From: Candidatus Woesearchaeota archaeon
GTDB lineage: Archaea; Nanobdellota; Nanobdellia; Woesearchaeales; GW2011-AR4
Assembly: GCA_016177615.1 (NCBI GenBank)
Contig: JACOUX010000026.1
Span: forward strand, 1-50,203
Length of the DNA: 50,203 nt
Reading direction: 5' to 3'
Shown: piece after piece, positions 1-8,180 of the stretch
How the letters are laid out: each line of letters starts with the position of its first letter
Position numbering within the stretch: position 1 is the first letter of the stretch
The notes under the pieces: generated by a model
The model's database searches: none
What the model was told of the DNA's origin: nothing
The model's input: only the letters and a program-made list of their open reading frames with translations
Made by a program: the position numbers and the translations under genes

Positions 1-1440
1 GAAAATGAATAAACTTAATGCATATTTTGTTCTTCTTCTTTGTTTAAATCTGCTTTTCTTTGGTTTTTCCAATTTTTCTACAGCTATGGCAAAATTGTTT
101 TGTTTAGCAATGTCAACAATTTGTTTGGATATTTTATGACAATATCCATCAACTTTAGACCATATAGGCCTAATCCTCTTTAACTTTGCTAATTTATTGT
201 GTTTCCCCCTCAAAAAGAATCTTTGCTTTCTATTGGCAATTCTCAATGCTTTTAATTCTGATCCACCAAAAAATCTAACGAAATTTGGTTTTGGATGTGT
301 GAGTTTGCAATATTTGCATAAAATGTCGTCCATTTGTTTTTTTAATGATACTATTGTAGCAAGATTTGTCGTTCCTGCATCTAACCCTATAACTCCTGCA
401 TACTCTGTTTTTAAAGGAGTTTTTGTGTCAATTGTGTACTGTAGATAATAATCAAAATCATCATTATCAGAAATACTCTTCCTGAGAAGATAGGAATATT
501 TTGAGCCTCCATTTAGTATTCTTTTTAGATTTTCATTAATATATTTTTTACCTTGTTCATTTTTGATATTTGTACCATAAAATTTATACCATCCAGTAAG
601 CTTCTTATCAAGGGCTAATCTTACAAGGTTTTCTTCAATTTTGAATGTTTTCTTTGGGTCAGATTCACTTAACTGTATTCTACTACCCTTAAAATTTATT
701 GGTCGCACTTTTCTTAATGATTTTTTGTCTCTTTCTATATTCCTCGTCATTACTTTTATTTTACCTTTAATGTTTGAAAGGGTATACCCTCTTTTTTTAT
801 CAAGAGCGTTCTTATCGTAGTTTTTATGTAGGAAACGTAATGTTCTTTGCTTCTCAAGCAGAGGTAATTCGTGCCTTATTTCTGGTTTTTCGTAAAGCTC
901 TTCAAAGTATTGAAGTTTTTTTATAAATTTTAGAAGTTTCTTTCTTTTCTCTTTTCTCTGTCTTTCTAAACTTTCTAAAATATTCACGGCATCACCAAAT
1001 GCCCAATGCCTGTGAGTATCAGAAATCTTCTTTGTTGCATTATGAATATTAAAAGCAGATGCTACCTTTTTACCTCTAACTGGAATTATTTTTTTCCTTA
1101 ATGCATTATCACTAAGATTTTCTTTATAACAATCTTTACATATTTTTTTTGAATTACCTTGATTTTGATAAGTTATTTCTTTTTCTGAATTGCAATAATC
1201 ACAAATATTCATATCATACTTCCATTTTTTCGAATCTTGTTCTTTTCTTCCAACAAATTTGATTAGTTTTCTTTCCCTATGAATTAGTTTGGCACAAAAA
1301 TTAACAGCTTTTGAATATTCATCAAAATATTTATTAAATTCTTGCTTTTGTTCTGAAGAAATGTTTAGTTTAAATTTTATTCCAGTTATCACTGGCTCTA
1401 TATTTTTATCTTCTATATTTGTAGAAATAGACTCTTCCAT
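1..1440 (-). CDS. cas12f: Cas12f/Cas14-like type V CRISPR effector (3' end cut by window edge)
   Basis: The reading frame opens at ATG 1440, abutting the cas4 stop (TAG then ATG), and runs open to the window edge for 480 codons. Residues 349-360 carry a RuvC-I motif (GVIGLDAGTTNL, Asp354), and residues 451-457 a RuvC-II motif (AIAVEKL, Glu455), followed by an Arg/Lys-rich stretch as in TnpB/Cas12 proteins. The 101-residue spacing fits compact Cas12f enzymes. Near the N-terminus Cys80/Cys83/Cys101/Cys104 form a CxxC-x17-CxxC zinc site, as in Cas12f. The zinc ribbon and third RuvC Asp would lie beyond the edge, giving roughly 580-600 residues. Family role: RNA-guided DNA cleavage. The adjacent cas1-cas2-cas4 make a free-standing TnpB unlikely. 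Whether it is Cas12f proper or a sister type V subtype cannot be decided here. Confidence 0.85.
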   Translation of the reverse strand, partial: MEESISTNIEDKNIEPVITGIKFKLNISSEQKQEFNKYFDEYSKAVNFCAKLIHRERKLIKFVGRKEQDSKKWKYDMNICDYCNSEKEITYQNQGNSKKICKDCYKENLSDNALRKKIIPVRGKKVASAFNIHNATKKISDTHRHWAFGDAVNILESLERQRKEKRKKLLKFIKKLQYFEELYEKPEIRHELPLLEKQRTLRFLHKNYDKNALDKKRGYTLSNIKGKIKVMTRNIERDKKSLRKVRPINFKGSRIQLSESDPKKTFKIEENLVRLALDKKLTGWYKFYGTNIKNEQGKKYINENLKRILNGGSKYSYLLRKSISDNDDFDYYLQYTIDTKTPLKTEYAGVIGLDAGTTNLATIVSLKKQMDDILCKYCKLTHPKPNFVRFFGGSELKALRIANRKQRFFLRGKHNKLAKLKRIRPIWSKVDGYCHKISKQIVDIAKQNNFAIAVEKLEKPKKSRFKQRRRTKYALSLFIF

Positions 1441-2028
1441 CTACAACCCCCAGCAAATCTTCTTATAGCAGCAGTCAACGCATCTTTTTTTGTAAGGCGT
1501 CATTTCCGGAATTTCCTCATTTTTTATTATATTCCTGATTTCATCCGCAATAGCAAAAATTTCCTGCTTATTGCTTAGATCCACCTTTACCAAACTATTC
1601 GACTTCAAAAACTTGATAAAACCGAAAGGCACTTTGAGCTTGAAAGTGTCTTCTATCAGCACCCCCTCAAACATAAGCTGGTAACGCTGGGTTATATAAA
1701 CTTTTCTCGGCTTAAAGCTGTATTTTGCCTGTATGGGATATGCTTCCTTTTTGCTGTCATCAAATATAATGCAGTCTGTCAATGTCTGAAAGCCATGCTC
1801 TTTTGATTCCAAGCGAGTATTGTAAATCTTTTTGAACTTTGGAAAATCCTTAATTATCTTTGTTCTTCTTGATTTGGATTTGAATTCATCATATTTTTCC
1901 CTGCCTTTGAATTCTTTTTTGGTGGTTTCCTGCGGAATCTTCAAGACATGCATGAAGTAAATAATTCTTGGGCAATAAGCGTAATTCAGAAAGTCTTTGG
2001 CTGAAAGGTTGTCATTTATCATCTGCAT
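1441..2028 (-). CDS. cas4: CRISPR-associated nuclease Cas4
   Basis: A 195-residue RecB-like Cas4, which in other systems processes spacer precursors and checks the PAM together with Cas1-Cas2. Cys19 (YCPR) and a C-terminal cluster Cys183/Cys186/Cys187/Cys192 can hold the Fe-S cluster. The PD-(D/E)xK core is visible as Asp85 and then Q100-A-K102, where most family members have E-x-K. The start overlaps the end of cas2 by 17 bases, and the stop touches the effector ATG, so cas1, cas2, cas4 and the effector look like one transcript. The Met at residue 3 is an alternative start. Confidence 0.9.
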   Translation of the reverse strand: MQMINDNLSAKDFLNYAYCPRIIYFMHVLKIPQETTKKEFKGREKYDEFKSKSRRTKIIKDFPKFKKIYNTRLESKEHGFQTLTDCIIFDDSKKEAYPIQAKYSFKPRKVYITQRYQLMFEGVLIEDTFKLKVPFGFIKFLKSNSLVKVDLSNKQEIFAIADEIRNIIKNEEIPEMTPYKKRCVDCCYKKICWGL

Positions 2029-2314
2029 TGCTTAATATAAGAAATTCTTTTTGCCTAACTTTCTCTTCATCAAACCTGCCGACTATTTCTTTTGAAGTAA
2101 AGCATTCTTTGCATGAAGGCATGATAAAAACGCAATCTGAAGACTCATGGACAAACTCTCTTATTTCTATTGCAAACATCTCAGCCTTATTTTTGGTTAA
2201 ATTCCCAATAAATGCACTTTTTTGTATTCTGTCAAGTCCGTAATTCTTGCATTTTGATGCGACCCTGTTCCTTGTTTTGTTGCTGCTTATGTCATATATA
2301 ACCCAGAAAATCAT
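2012..2314 (-). CDS. cas2: CRISPR-associated endoribonuclease-fold protein Cas2
   Basis: A 100-residue Cas2 when started at ATG 2314. A GGTGGT ribosome site lies four bases upstream, and the start falls just after the cas1 stop. A longer version from position 2341 would use a non-ATG codon inside cas1 and is less likely. The N-terminus MIFWVIYDIS is the first beta strand of the Cas2 ferredoxin fold and carries the conserved Asp8. Family role: the dimeric core of the Cas1-Cas2 integrase that inserts spacers into the array. Confidence 0.92.
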   Translation of the reverse strand: MIFWVIYDISSNKTRNRVASKCKNYGLDRIQKSAFIGNLTKNKAEMFAIEIREFVHESSDCVFIMPSCKECFTSKEIVGRFDEEKVRQKEFLILSNADDK

Positions 2315-2315
2315 T

Positions 2316-3299
2316 TTACCACCTATAGATAAAAGGCTCATAGCTCTTTGTCTGGTCCAGCAGAAATCTTACAATATTGCGCGCCTGCTCTAAAATGACC
2401 TGTTTAAAAGTTAATTTTTTGTTATTAAATTTTATTTTCTTAGTCAGCCTGCCTAAGACAGCTTCAAGAACTTTCTTTCTTCCGCTCTTGCTCAGCATAT
2501 ATCTATCTTCGACATTCTCAAAATGTTTATCATCCAGCTGCTTTTGGGAAACTAAGGTTATGATTGCCCTGTCAACAATAGGCTGCCTGAATTCCTCTAT
2601 CAAATCAAGCGTCATGCAGGGCTTTCCGTATCTGTCCGTATGCAAAAAGCCCAAATACGGGTCTAAGCCGGAAATAATGCAGGCTCTTTCAATTTCATTG
2701 TACAAAATTCCATAGCCATAGTTTAGCATTATGTTGAATTCATCTTCTGATTTCCTGTCCCTAATTTCAAATGGAATTATTTTGGTCAGACATTCAAAAT
2801 ATTTAGAGGCAAAATACCCTTCTATGCCCAATAATTCCTGACGCAAATCGTCTATCTTGCCACTTAGATTATCAATATTGTTCTTATTAAGTTCCAGTTC
2901 TTTGATTTCGGCAGAAAATAAATTATTTCTTTCTTTGCTCAGGGATTTCAAAAGATAAAGCTGATTTCTTGTTTTTGCCCTTATGAAATTTTTGACTAAA
3001 ATCTGCCCTTTATCGGAATAATATGCTTCCAATTGCCTTCTTCTTGTAAGTGTTGTGCCGCCAAGCTTGCAGGGATAAATTCTTGCGTATGGAGTTCCAA
3101 AATAGTTAGTATAAACTATATCTATCTCTTTCTCCATAGCCAGCTTTACGGCTCCGGCAGATACGGAACAAGGTGAAGCAATTAAAATCTGGCTTACATT
3201 ATCAGCAGAATATTCCTCTTTCTTATCTTTTGTTTTTATTTGAAATCTATTTTCAATTTTTCCAATAAAAGTTCCAAATTTATCTATAACTATCTGCAT
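2316..3299 (-). CDS. cas1: CRISPR-associated integrase Cas1
   Basis: A 327-residue Cas1 from ATG 3299; a TTG six codons upstream would extend it but matches no family feature. The three metal ligands are recognisable: Glu160 in LLGIEGYFA, His220 in LGFLHTDRYG, and Glu235 in LDLIEEFRQP. The last gives way to the conserved VDR stretch. Cas1 carries out the strand-transfer reaction of spacer acquisition. It is the first gene of the minus-strand cas operon. Its promoter region holds a TATA-like TTTAAAAA at about 3321-3335 and a small palindrome just upstream. Confidence 0.95.
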   Translation of the reverse strand: MQIVIDKFGTFIGKIENRFQIKTKDKKEEYSADNVSQILIASPCSVSAGAVKLAMEKEIDIVYTNYFGTPYARIYPCKLGGTTLTRRRQLEAYYSDKGQILVKNFIRAKTRNQLYLLKSLSKERNNLFSAEIKELELNKNNIDNLSGKIDDLRQELLGIEGYFASKYFECLTKIIPFEIRDRKSEDEFNIMLNYGYGILYNEIERACIISGLDPYLGFLHTDRYGKPCMTLDLIEEFRQPIVDRAIITLVSQKQLDDKHFENVEDRYMLSKSGRKKVLEAVLGRLTKKIKFNNKKLTFKQVILEQARNIVRFLLDQTKSYEPFIYRW

Positions 3300-3335
3300 T
3301 TTACTTAAATAACACAAACATCTTTTTAAATTTTT

Positions 3336-3349
3336 CTACTAATAAGTAG
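3336..3349. promoter_or_regulatory. Palindrome CTACT-AATA-AGTAG upstream of cas1 TATA box
   Basis: A perfect 5-bp inverted repeat with a 4-base centre. It lies directly upstream of the AT-rich TATA/BRE stretch of the cas1 operon, between the divergent cas1 and 3401 genes. The position would suit an activator or repressor site. Similar TACT/AGTA half-sites appear in other regulator promoters in this window. That it is an operator is an inference. Confidence 0.4.
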
Positions 3350-3370
3350 TTCTAAAATTTAACAGAAAAC

Positions 3371-3380
3371 TTTAAATAAA
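3371..3380 (+). promoter_or_regulatory. TATA box of the 3401 operon
   Basis: TTTAAATAAA is centred about 25 bases before ATG 3401. That spacing puts the transcription start at or near the start codon, so the message is probably leaderless. Confidence 0.5.
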
Positions 3381-3400
3381 CTCTTATTAAAAAATCATTC

Positions 3401-3955
3401 ATGCACGAGCAAATAAAAAAAGACATTCTTGCCGTATTTATAGGGATTGCCGAGATTCTTAAGTCAAGAGAAGACTCGGACACTGCCCAGATAAAGGAGC
3501 TTAGCAACCATACAATACACAACGCAAGCATATTCCAGGATGAAGATTCTATTTCCGCGGCAATCCTGATTTATTCCTTGTCGAAGATAATGGAAAGAGA
3601 CCAGAAGGGGCTGGATTACAGGAAACTTTCAGGCATGCTGAATTCATGCATATCAAGCCTGAAAAAAGATGACGACTCCGGCTTCAGGAAATCTGTCAAA
3701 AGCATTTTCAGCTTCATAAGGACAACGGACAGCAGGCTGAAGATGTTCGTGCACGAGGTCATCAACCAGGCCCGGATAAAAAAGGGCTGCAAGCTCTGCC
3801 AGCACGGGATTTCCGTGGCAAGGGCATCAGAAGTCCTTGGCATCTCAAGGTGGGAGCTGATGAATTACCTGGGAAAGACCACATCCATAGACAGGTTCAG
3901 GGAGCCGATAAGCATAAGCAGCAGGCTAAAATCCGTAAGAGGAATGTTTTCATGA
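3401..3955 (+). CDS. HTH-like protein of unknown function, first gene of HTH-PIN-CorA operon
   Basis: 184 residues, mostly helical, with a CKLC pair near residue 132. The C-terminal segment ARASEVLGISRWELMNYLG reads like a helix-turn-helix, as in small antitoxins. It overlaps the next gene by ATGA (3952-3955). No family is recognised with confidence. The pairing with a downstream PIN-domain protein suggests an antitoxin or regulator, but this is inferred from context. Confidence 0.6.
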   Translation: MHEQIKKDILAVFIGIAEILKSREDSDTAQIKELSNHTIHNASIFQDEDSISAAILIYSLSKIMERDQKGLDYRKLSGMLNSCISSLKKDDDSGFRKSVKSIFSFIRTTDSRLKMFVHEVINQARIKKGCKLCQHGISVARASEVLGISRWELMNYLGKTTSIDRFREPISISSRLKSVRGMFS

Positions 3956-4641
3956 AATCCATAATATTTGACGCAGGCCCTATAATAAGCCTGGCTACAA
4001 ATAACCTTTTGTTTATACTTGAGCCGCTGAAAAAAAAATTCAACGGAAGGTTTCTCATAACAAGCAGTGTTAAGAGGGAGCTTGTTGACAGGCCGCTTGA
4101 GATCAAAAAATTCAAGTTTGAGGCGATTCAGGTTGAAAAGCTGCTTGAGGATAATGTCCTTGAAGTTGTGGACAACGATTTCATAAGGGAAAAAACGCCG
4201 CATTTTCTTGATGTTGCGAACAGCACTTTCATGGCATACAATAATTACATCCGGATTGTGCATTATGCGGAGATATCCGTAATCGCGGCCGCAATTAACT
4301 TGCAGGCAGAATCCATAGTGATTGACGAAAAAACAACAAGACTATTTATTGAAGAGCCGAATATACTGCTTGAAATTTTAAGAAAGACATTGCGCGCAGG
4401 CGTAAGAATAAACGAAAACAATTTAAAAGAGTTTAGAAACATAACCAGAAATGTGAAGGCAATACGCTCGGTAGAGCTTGTTGCTGTCGCATACGAGCAG
4501 GGGCTGCTGGACAGGTACATTACCAAAATGCCTGATGCGAGAAAAAACCTGCTGGAAAGCGTCCTATGGGGAGTAAAGCTAAACGGGTGCGCAGTCTCAA
4601 GGGAGGAAATCGAGCAGCTGATAAGGATGGAAATAAAATGA
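3952..4641 (+). CDS. PIN-domain-like protein
   Basis: 229 residues from ATG 3952; an in-frame extension upstream lies inside the previous gene and is not supported. The N-terminus MKSIIFDAGPIISLA is a PIN first strand with Asp7. A Glu in SSVKRELVDRP and an Asp in ESIVIDEKTTR are good candidates for the other metal ligands. PIN proteins are usually Mg-dependent RNases and are common as toxins. It overlaps both neighbours by ATGA, so translation is probably coupled. It is longer than a typical VapC (about 130 residues), so a housekeeping RNA-processing role is also possible. Confidence 0.7.
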   Translation: MKSIIFDAGPIISLATNNLLFILEPLKKKFNGRFLITSSVKRELVDRPLEIKKFKFEAIQVEKLLEDNVLEVVDNDFIREKTPHFLDVANSTFMAYNNYIRIVHYAEISVIAAAINLQAESIVIDEKTTRLFIEEPNILLEILRKTLRAGVRINENNLKEFRNITRNVKAIRSVELVAVAYEQGLLDRYITKMPDARKNLLESVLWGVKLNGCAVSREEIEQLIRMEIK

Positions 4642-5738
4642 AAGAATTTCAAATTGATGAGGCAAAGGCAGAAGTGCCTGTTGCGCAGAAGACAGGCAAC
4701 GGAGGAGGTTTAAGCCCTACTTTTTGTGTTGCAATGCTCAAGAACGGAACTACTGCCAAGCTTGAGGGGAAAGCCGAGGATTTTCTTGAAACAATAAGAG
4801 GCTCGGATTTTGCATGGGTTAACGTGCAGGTTTCGGATTTAAAAGAAGACGGGATAAACATTGCATCCATGTTTGGCTTCAAGCAGTCCATAATCAACGA
4901 GCTTGTCTCCCAGAGATTTTCAGGGTATGATGACCACACCACAGAGCTTGGTCTGCTGCTTCCTGCAGTGCATGTCACGCAGCTTACAGTCACCATAAAT
5001 AAGCTGATAATCCTCATAAAATCCAATCTAATCATCACTATACATGATGAGCACGTCACGAGGCTAATCAAATTTGCAAGATACGCTATTACTTTCTTCA
5101 AGAAAGTGCCCAAGAATCTTGAGGATATAGATAAAATTTCTCTCGTTCTTATAAGGATAATGGATGAGAACAATGAAAGAAATTTTGACGGCATCAGGTC
5201 TATACAGGAGCAGGGCGAGGAGATTAGCAAGTATCTTGTGGAAACCAATAAGTTCAGGCAGGAGCTTGGCAGCGACATTTACAAGATGAAGCATGCCCTG
5301 ATATCCTATCTTGAGGCATTATGGGCGACCCTGGATGTTGTGCATTATCTTAGGTATGGAGATGCGGAGCTCATAACTGATGATCCGATAATACTGCAAA
5401 AGGTTGGCATGCTGAGCACTGACCTTACAAGGCAGATTTCCATAAGCGAGCAGATGTCGACAGTTCTTGCTTCAGGTCTTGAGGTGCTGCAGAGCATTTA
5501 CAACAACCAATTGACAATGCTTAACAACAAATTCTCTTTGCTTGCAGTTTGGCTTGCTGTCCTTGGAACGGCTTTTATAGTGCCAAACACGATAGCAACT
5601 ATATTCGGGACCCCTGTAGCAGAGCATATTAACTGGGAATGGCAGGCAGCTATACTGGTTCTATCAACCATTTTGTCTGTTGCCATTGCCTATTGGGCTT
5701 TGAGAAAAAAAGGATTGTGGCCGAAGGCTGAGCAATAG
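4638..5738 (+). CDS. CorA-like divalent cation transporter with altered signature
   Basis: 366 residues from ATG 4638, overlapping the PIN gene by ATGA. The long alpha/beta plus helical N-terminal part and two membrane helices at the extreme C-terminus (about 308-328 and 337-357) follow the CorA plan. The normal signature at the end of the first helix, (Y/F)GMN, reads IFGTP (GTP at 324-326). Family role: Mg2+/Co2+ channel in the cytoplasmic membrane. The changed selectivity motif makes the ion uncertain. Transcription is probably from the TATA box before 3401. Confidence 0.75.
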   Translation: MKEFQIDEAKAEVPVAQKTGNGGGLSPTFCVAMLKNGTTAKLEGKAEDFLETIRGSDFAWVNVQVSDLKEDGINIASMFGFKQSIINELVSQRFSGYDDHTTELGLLLPAVHVTQLTVTINKLIILIKSNLIITIHDEHVTRLIKFARYAITFFKKVPKNLEDIDKISLVLIRIMDENNERNFDGIRSIQEQGEEISKYLVETNKFRQELGSDIYKMKHALISYLEALWATLDVVHYLRYGDAELITDDPIILQKVGMLSTDLTRQISISEQMSTVLASGLEVLQSIYNNQLTMLNNKFSLLAVWLAVLGTAFIVPNTIATIFGTPVAEHINWEWQAAILVLSTILSVAIAYWALRKKGLWPKAEQ

Positions 5739-5794
5739 AATTAAATTGACAGCAACTTTTATATAACTTTCCCAATTCTTTACTTTAGGGTGGT

Positions 5795-7327
5795 ATGCTG
5801 TTGATAAAAGGACAGATTATTTCTGGAGAATTTGGAAAAATTATTGCAAGGCAGAAGTCAGGGGAAAGCATAGAGATAGGCGAGCTTTTGATTTCTGGCT
5901 CTGATGAGGGAAGGATACTTCTGCAGGTTTTTGACCTTGTTTACGGAAGCCAGATTTCGCAGCAGAATCTTGAGATGATTTCCGGAATTAAGCTGGAGGA
6001 AAATACGGATATTGAGCTTTTTGACGCCAATTTAAGGAATTATACGCTGGCAATGATGAAACCGCTCGTGCTGATAAGGGAAAAAAACGCAGCTGTAAGC
6101 AAGCTGTTGCCAAAGGTGTTTTCTGATGTAAGGCAGATCAGGGAAGAGGACTTGTTATTTCTTGCCAAGCCGAAGAACCCCTTATTTGTTGGTAACCTAA
6201 GAAGCGGCTCAAAGCTTCTTGATGTCCCCATTTATCTTGACGGAGAGAAAATGTTTTCCCACCACATTCTTATAGCTGGGACTACAGGAAGGGGCAAGAG
6301 TGTTTTGATCTCAAACATTTTGTGGAATGCAGTTGGAAGGGCATATTGCGGAATCCTTGTTTTGGATCCTCATGACGAGTATTATGGGAGGAATAAGACA
6401 GGGCTTAAAGACCATCCAAACAAGGAGAATATTGTTTATTATACTTCAAAAAATGCGCCTATAGGGACCAACACATTGAAGATAAATCTTAACATTATAA
6501 AGCCGCATCATTTCGACGGAGTTGCTGACCTCAGCGATGCACAAAGGCAGTCCCTTAACCTTTATTTCAAGGAATTTGGTGAGAAATGGGTAGAATCAAT
6601 AATTCGTGAAAAGGAATTGGCAATAGGAAAAGTCTTCAGGGATGACACTCTTGCCGTAGTTAAAAGAAGGCTGCTTTATCTTCTGGACTTGGAGTTTTCA
6701 AACAGCCAGCTTTTCTGCAATGGAATCTTCCAGTTAAACTCCGGATTTGCCACAATAGGCGATATTTGCAGGAACCTTGAAGATGGAAAAATAGTTATAA
6801 TTGACACATCAAATTTTTCCGGAGCTGTTGAGCTGCTTATAGGTAGCCTTGTCGCAAATGAAATTTTTCATAGGTACAAATATCATAAAATGAATGGAAG
6901 CCTGGATTCAAAGCCCGTTATATCTATTGTCCTGGAAGAAGCTCCGAGAGTTTTGGGCAGGGAAGTGCTTGAAGCAGGCCCAAATATATTCTCAACAATA
7001 GCAAGAGAAGGAAGAAAGTTTAAGGTTGGATTGACTGCAATAACACAGCTGCCTTCCCTGATTCCAAGAGAGATTCTCGCAAACATTAACACCAAAATAA
7101 TCCTTGGCATCGAAATGAAGCCTGAAAGGCAGGCAATAATTGAGAGTGCGTCGCAGGATTTAAGCGATGACGACAGGACAATAGCATCTTTGGACATTGG
7201 AGAAGCGCTGATAACCAGCAATTTTGCGAGATTTGTTACTCCAATTGGGATTCCTTATTTTGAGGATGTTGTGAAGAGGGCTATTGAAGTGGAAGATAAT
7301 GCCTTAGATTTCAGTGAGTTGAAATGA
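5795..7327 (+). CDS. herA: HerA-like hexameric DNA translocase/helicase
   Basis: 510 residues. The N-terminal HAS-barrel-like region is followed by Walker A GTTGRGKS at 162-169, the HerA-type DPHDEYYG at 191-198 and Walker B VISIVLEE at 375-382. In archaea HerA works with NurA and Mre11-Rad50 in end resection. No nurA or rad50 is present in this window, but mre11 lies 7 kb away. The start is supported by GGGTGGT just before ATG, with a TATA-like TTTATATAA at about 5757-5766. Some DUF87 ATPases of this type act in other DNA-moving systems, so the recombination role is by homology only. Confidence 0.82.
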   Translation: MLLIKGQIISGEFGKIIARQKSGESIEIGELLISGSDEGRILLQVFDLVYGSQISQQNLEMISGIKLEENTDIELFDANLRNYTLAMMKPLVLIREKNAAVSKLLPKVFSDVRQIREEDLLFLAKPKNPLFVGNLRSGSKLLDVPIYLDGEKMFSHHILIAGTTGRGKSVLISNILWNAVGRAYCGILVLDPHDEYYGRNKTGLKDHPNKENIVYYTSKNAPIGTNTLKINLNIIKPHHFDGVADLSDAQRQSLNLYFKEFGEKWVESIIREKELAIGKVFRDDTLAVVKRRLLYLLDLEFSNSQLFCNGIFQLNSGFATIGDICRNLEDGKIVIIDTSNFSGAVELLIGSLVANEIFHRYKYHKMNGSLDSKPVISIVLEEAPRVLGREVLEAGPNIFSTIAREGRKFKVGLTAITQLPSLIPREILANINTKIILGIEMKPERQAIIESASQDLSDDDRTIASLDIGEALITSNFARFVTPIGIPYFEDVVKRAIEVEDNALDFSELK

Positions 7328-7334
7328 CCTCAAC

Positions 7335-8084
7335 TTATTCTTTTTCTCTTATAAACTTCCATAAAAAATCAAAATAATTCCTATAGTTATCGGTTATTTC
7401 CCTGTTTTTTATAACAATGGCTGTGAAAAGGTCGCCTACAAAAAAAAACTGCGTAAGAACATCGCCAAAAATGAATATCTCATTTGGATTTTTTGCCTCT
7501 GAAGGCAGCCTTTTGAATTTTGTGTATTTGACCGGAATTATCTTTTCTTCTGCAGACATTAAGTACCTGCTCTTAATTTTTAGCTTTCCCCTTTCGCTGT
7601 ACCACCTTATATGATACGGACCTCCTAAATACCTGCATTTCTGCTGCTGGACCGAAATGCCAAGAATCTCCTTTTTCGTCTTTAATGATTCCCTTATCGA
7701 CATTGCAAGAATTGTTTTGAAGCCCTCTCTGCCTTCATAGACTTCTATAATCGGCCTGTTTGCAGTGATTTGTACGGGAGAAAGATCAGGCAGAATTTTT
7801 ACAATCTCTTCCTTTAATTCTTCTAAATCCTTTTGCCTGCTTTCAAGATAATCGATTAGCTTTTCAGGCTCGGCTGCCCTAAAGTATTTTTTGTCATTTC
7901 TTATAACATAAGCGACAATTCCTTTTTTGATTAAGGTGCTAATGATGTCATAAACGTTTGTCCTTATCAAGCCTGTTTTCTTTGAAATCTCGCTTGCCAT
8001 CATCTCTCCATGACTAAGCAGCGACTCATAAATTTTGACTTCCCTCTGGGACAAGCCAGCTTTTATCAGGATATCCTCATGCAT
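7335..8084 (-). CDS. TrmB-family transcriptional regulator
   Basis: 249 residues. The N-terminal winged helix (GLSQREVKIYESLLSHG, then a recognition helix near RTNVYDIISTL) and the coiled linker after KYFRAAEPEKLIDYLE are diagnostic of TrmB-like archaeal regulators. The C-terminal half would be the effector-binding domain. It is convergent with herA, with only 7 bases between the stops. It is divergent from the 8181 membrane protein. A perfect palindrome at 8119-8137 sits directly upstream of its TATA box, so autoregulation is likely. The ligand is unknown. Confidence 0.85.
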   Translation of the reverse strand: MHEDILIKAGLSQREVKIYESLLSHGEMMASEISKKTGLIRTNVYDIISTLIKKGIVAYVIRNDKKYFRAAEPEKLIDYLESRQKDLEELKEEIVKILPDLSPVQITANRPIIEVYEGREGFKTILAMSIRESLKTKKEILGISVQQQKCRYLGGPYHIRWYSERGKLKIKSRYLMSAEEKIIPVKYTKFKRLPSEAKNPNEIFIFGDVLTQFFFVGDLFTAIVIKNREITDNYRNYFDFLWKFIREKE

Positions 8085-8118
8085 GCGTATGTGATTTTTC
8101 CTCTTCTATTTAAAGTTT

Positions 8119-8137
8119 TTGTACTTTAAAAGTACAA
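8119..8137. promoter_or_regulatory. 19-bp perfect palindrome, probable operator
   Basis: TTGTACTTT-A-AAAGTACAA lies between trmB-like 8084 (minus) and membrane gene 8181 (plus). It is just upstream of the minus-strand TATA (AAACTTTAAATAGA, about 8104-8117). It could control both divergent genes, with the TrmB-type protein as the obvious candidate binder (inference). Confidence 0.65.
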
Positions 8138-8180
8138 CAAAGATTTTTAAATGTAATTATTTAAAAGTGATAATAATAAA

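Noticed and set aside
197-448. Plus-strand open frame of 83 codons
   Set aside because: It lies antisense to the Cas12f-like effector, whose RuvC motifs fix the true frame.
1-3400. CRISPR repeat array near the cas genes
   Set aside because: No repeated units of 25-40 bases with regular spacers were seen in the cas region or elsewhere in the window; the array is probably left of position 1.
3850-3951. Longer in-frame start for the PIN gene
   Set aside because: The extra residues are encoded inside the upstream gene, and the PIN fold begins at the ATG of 3952.
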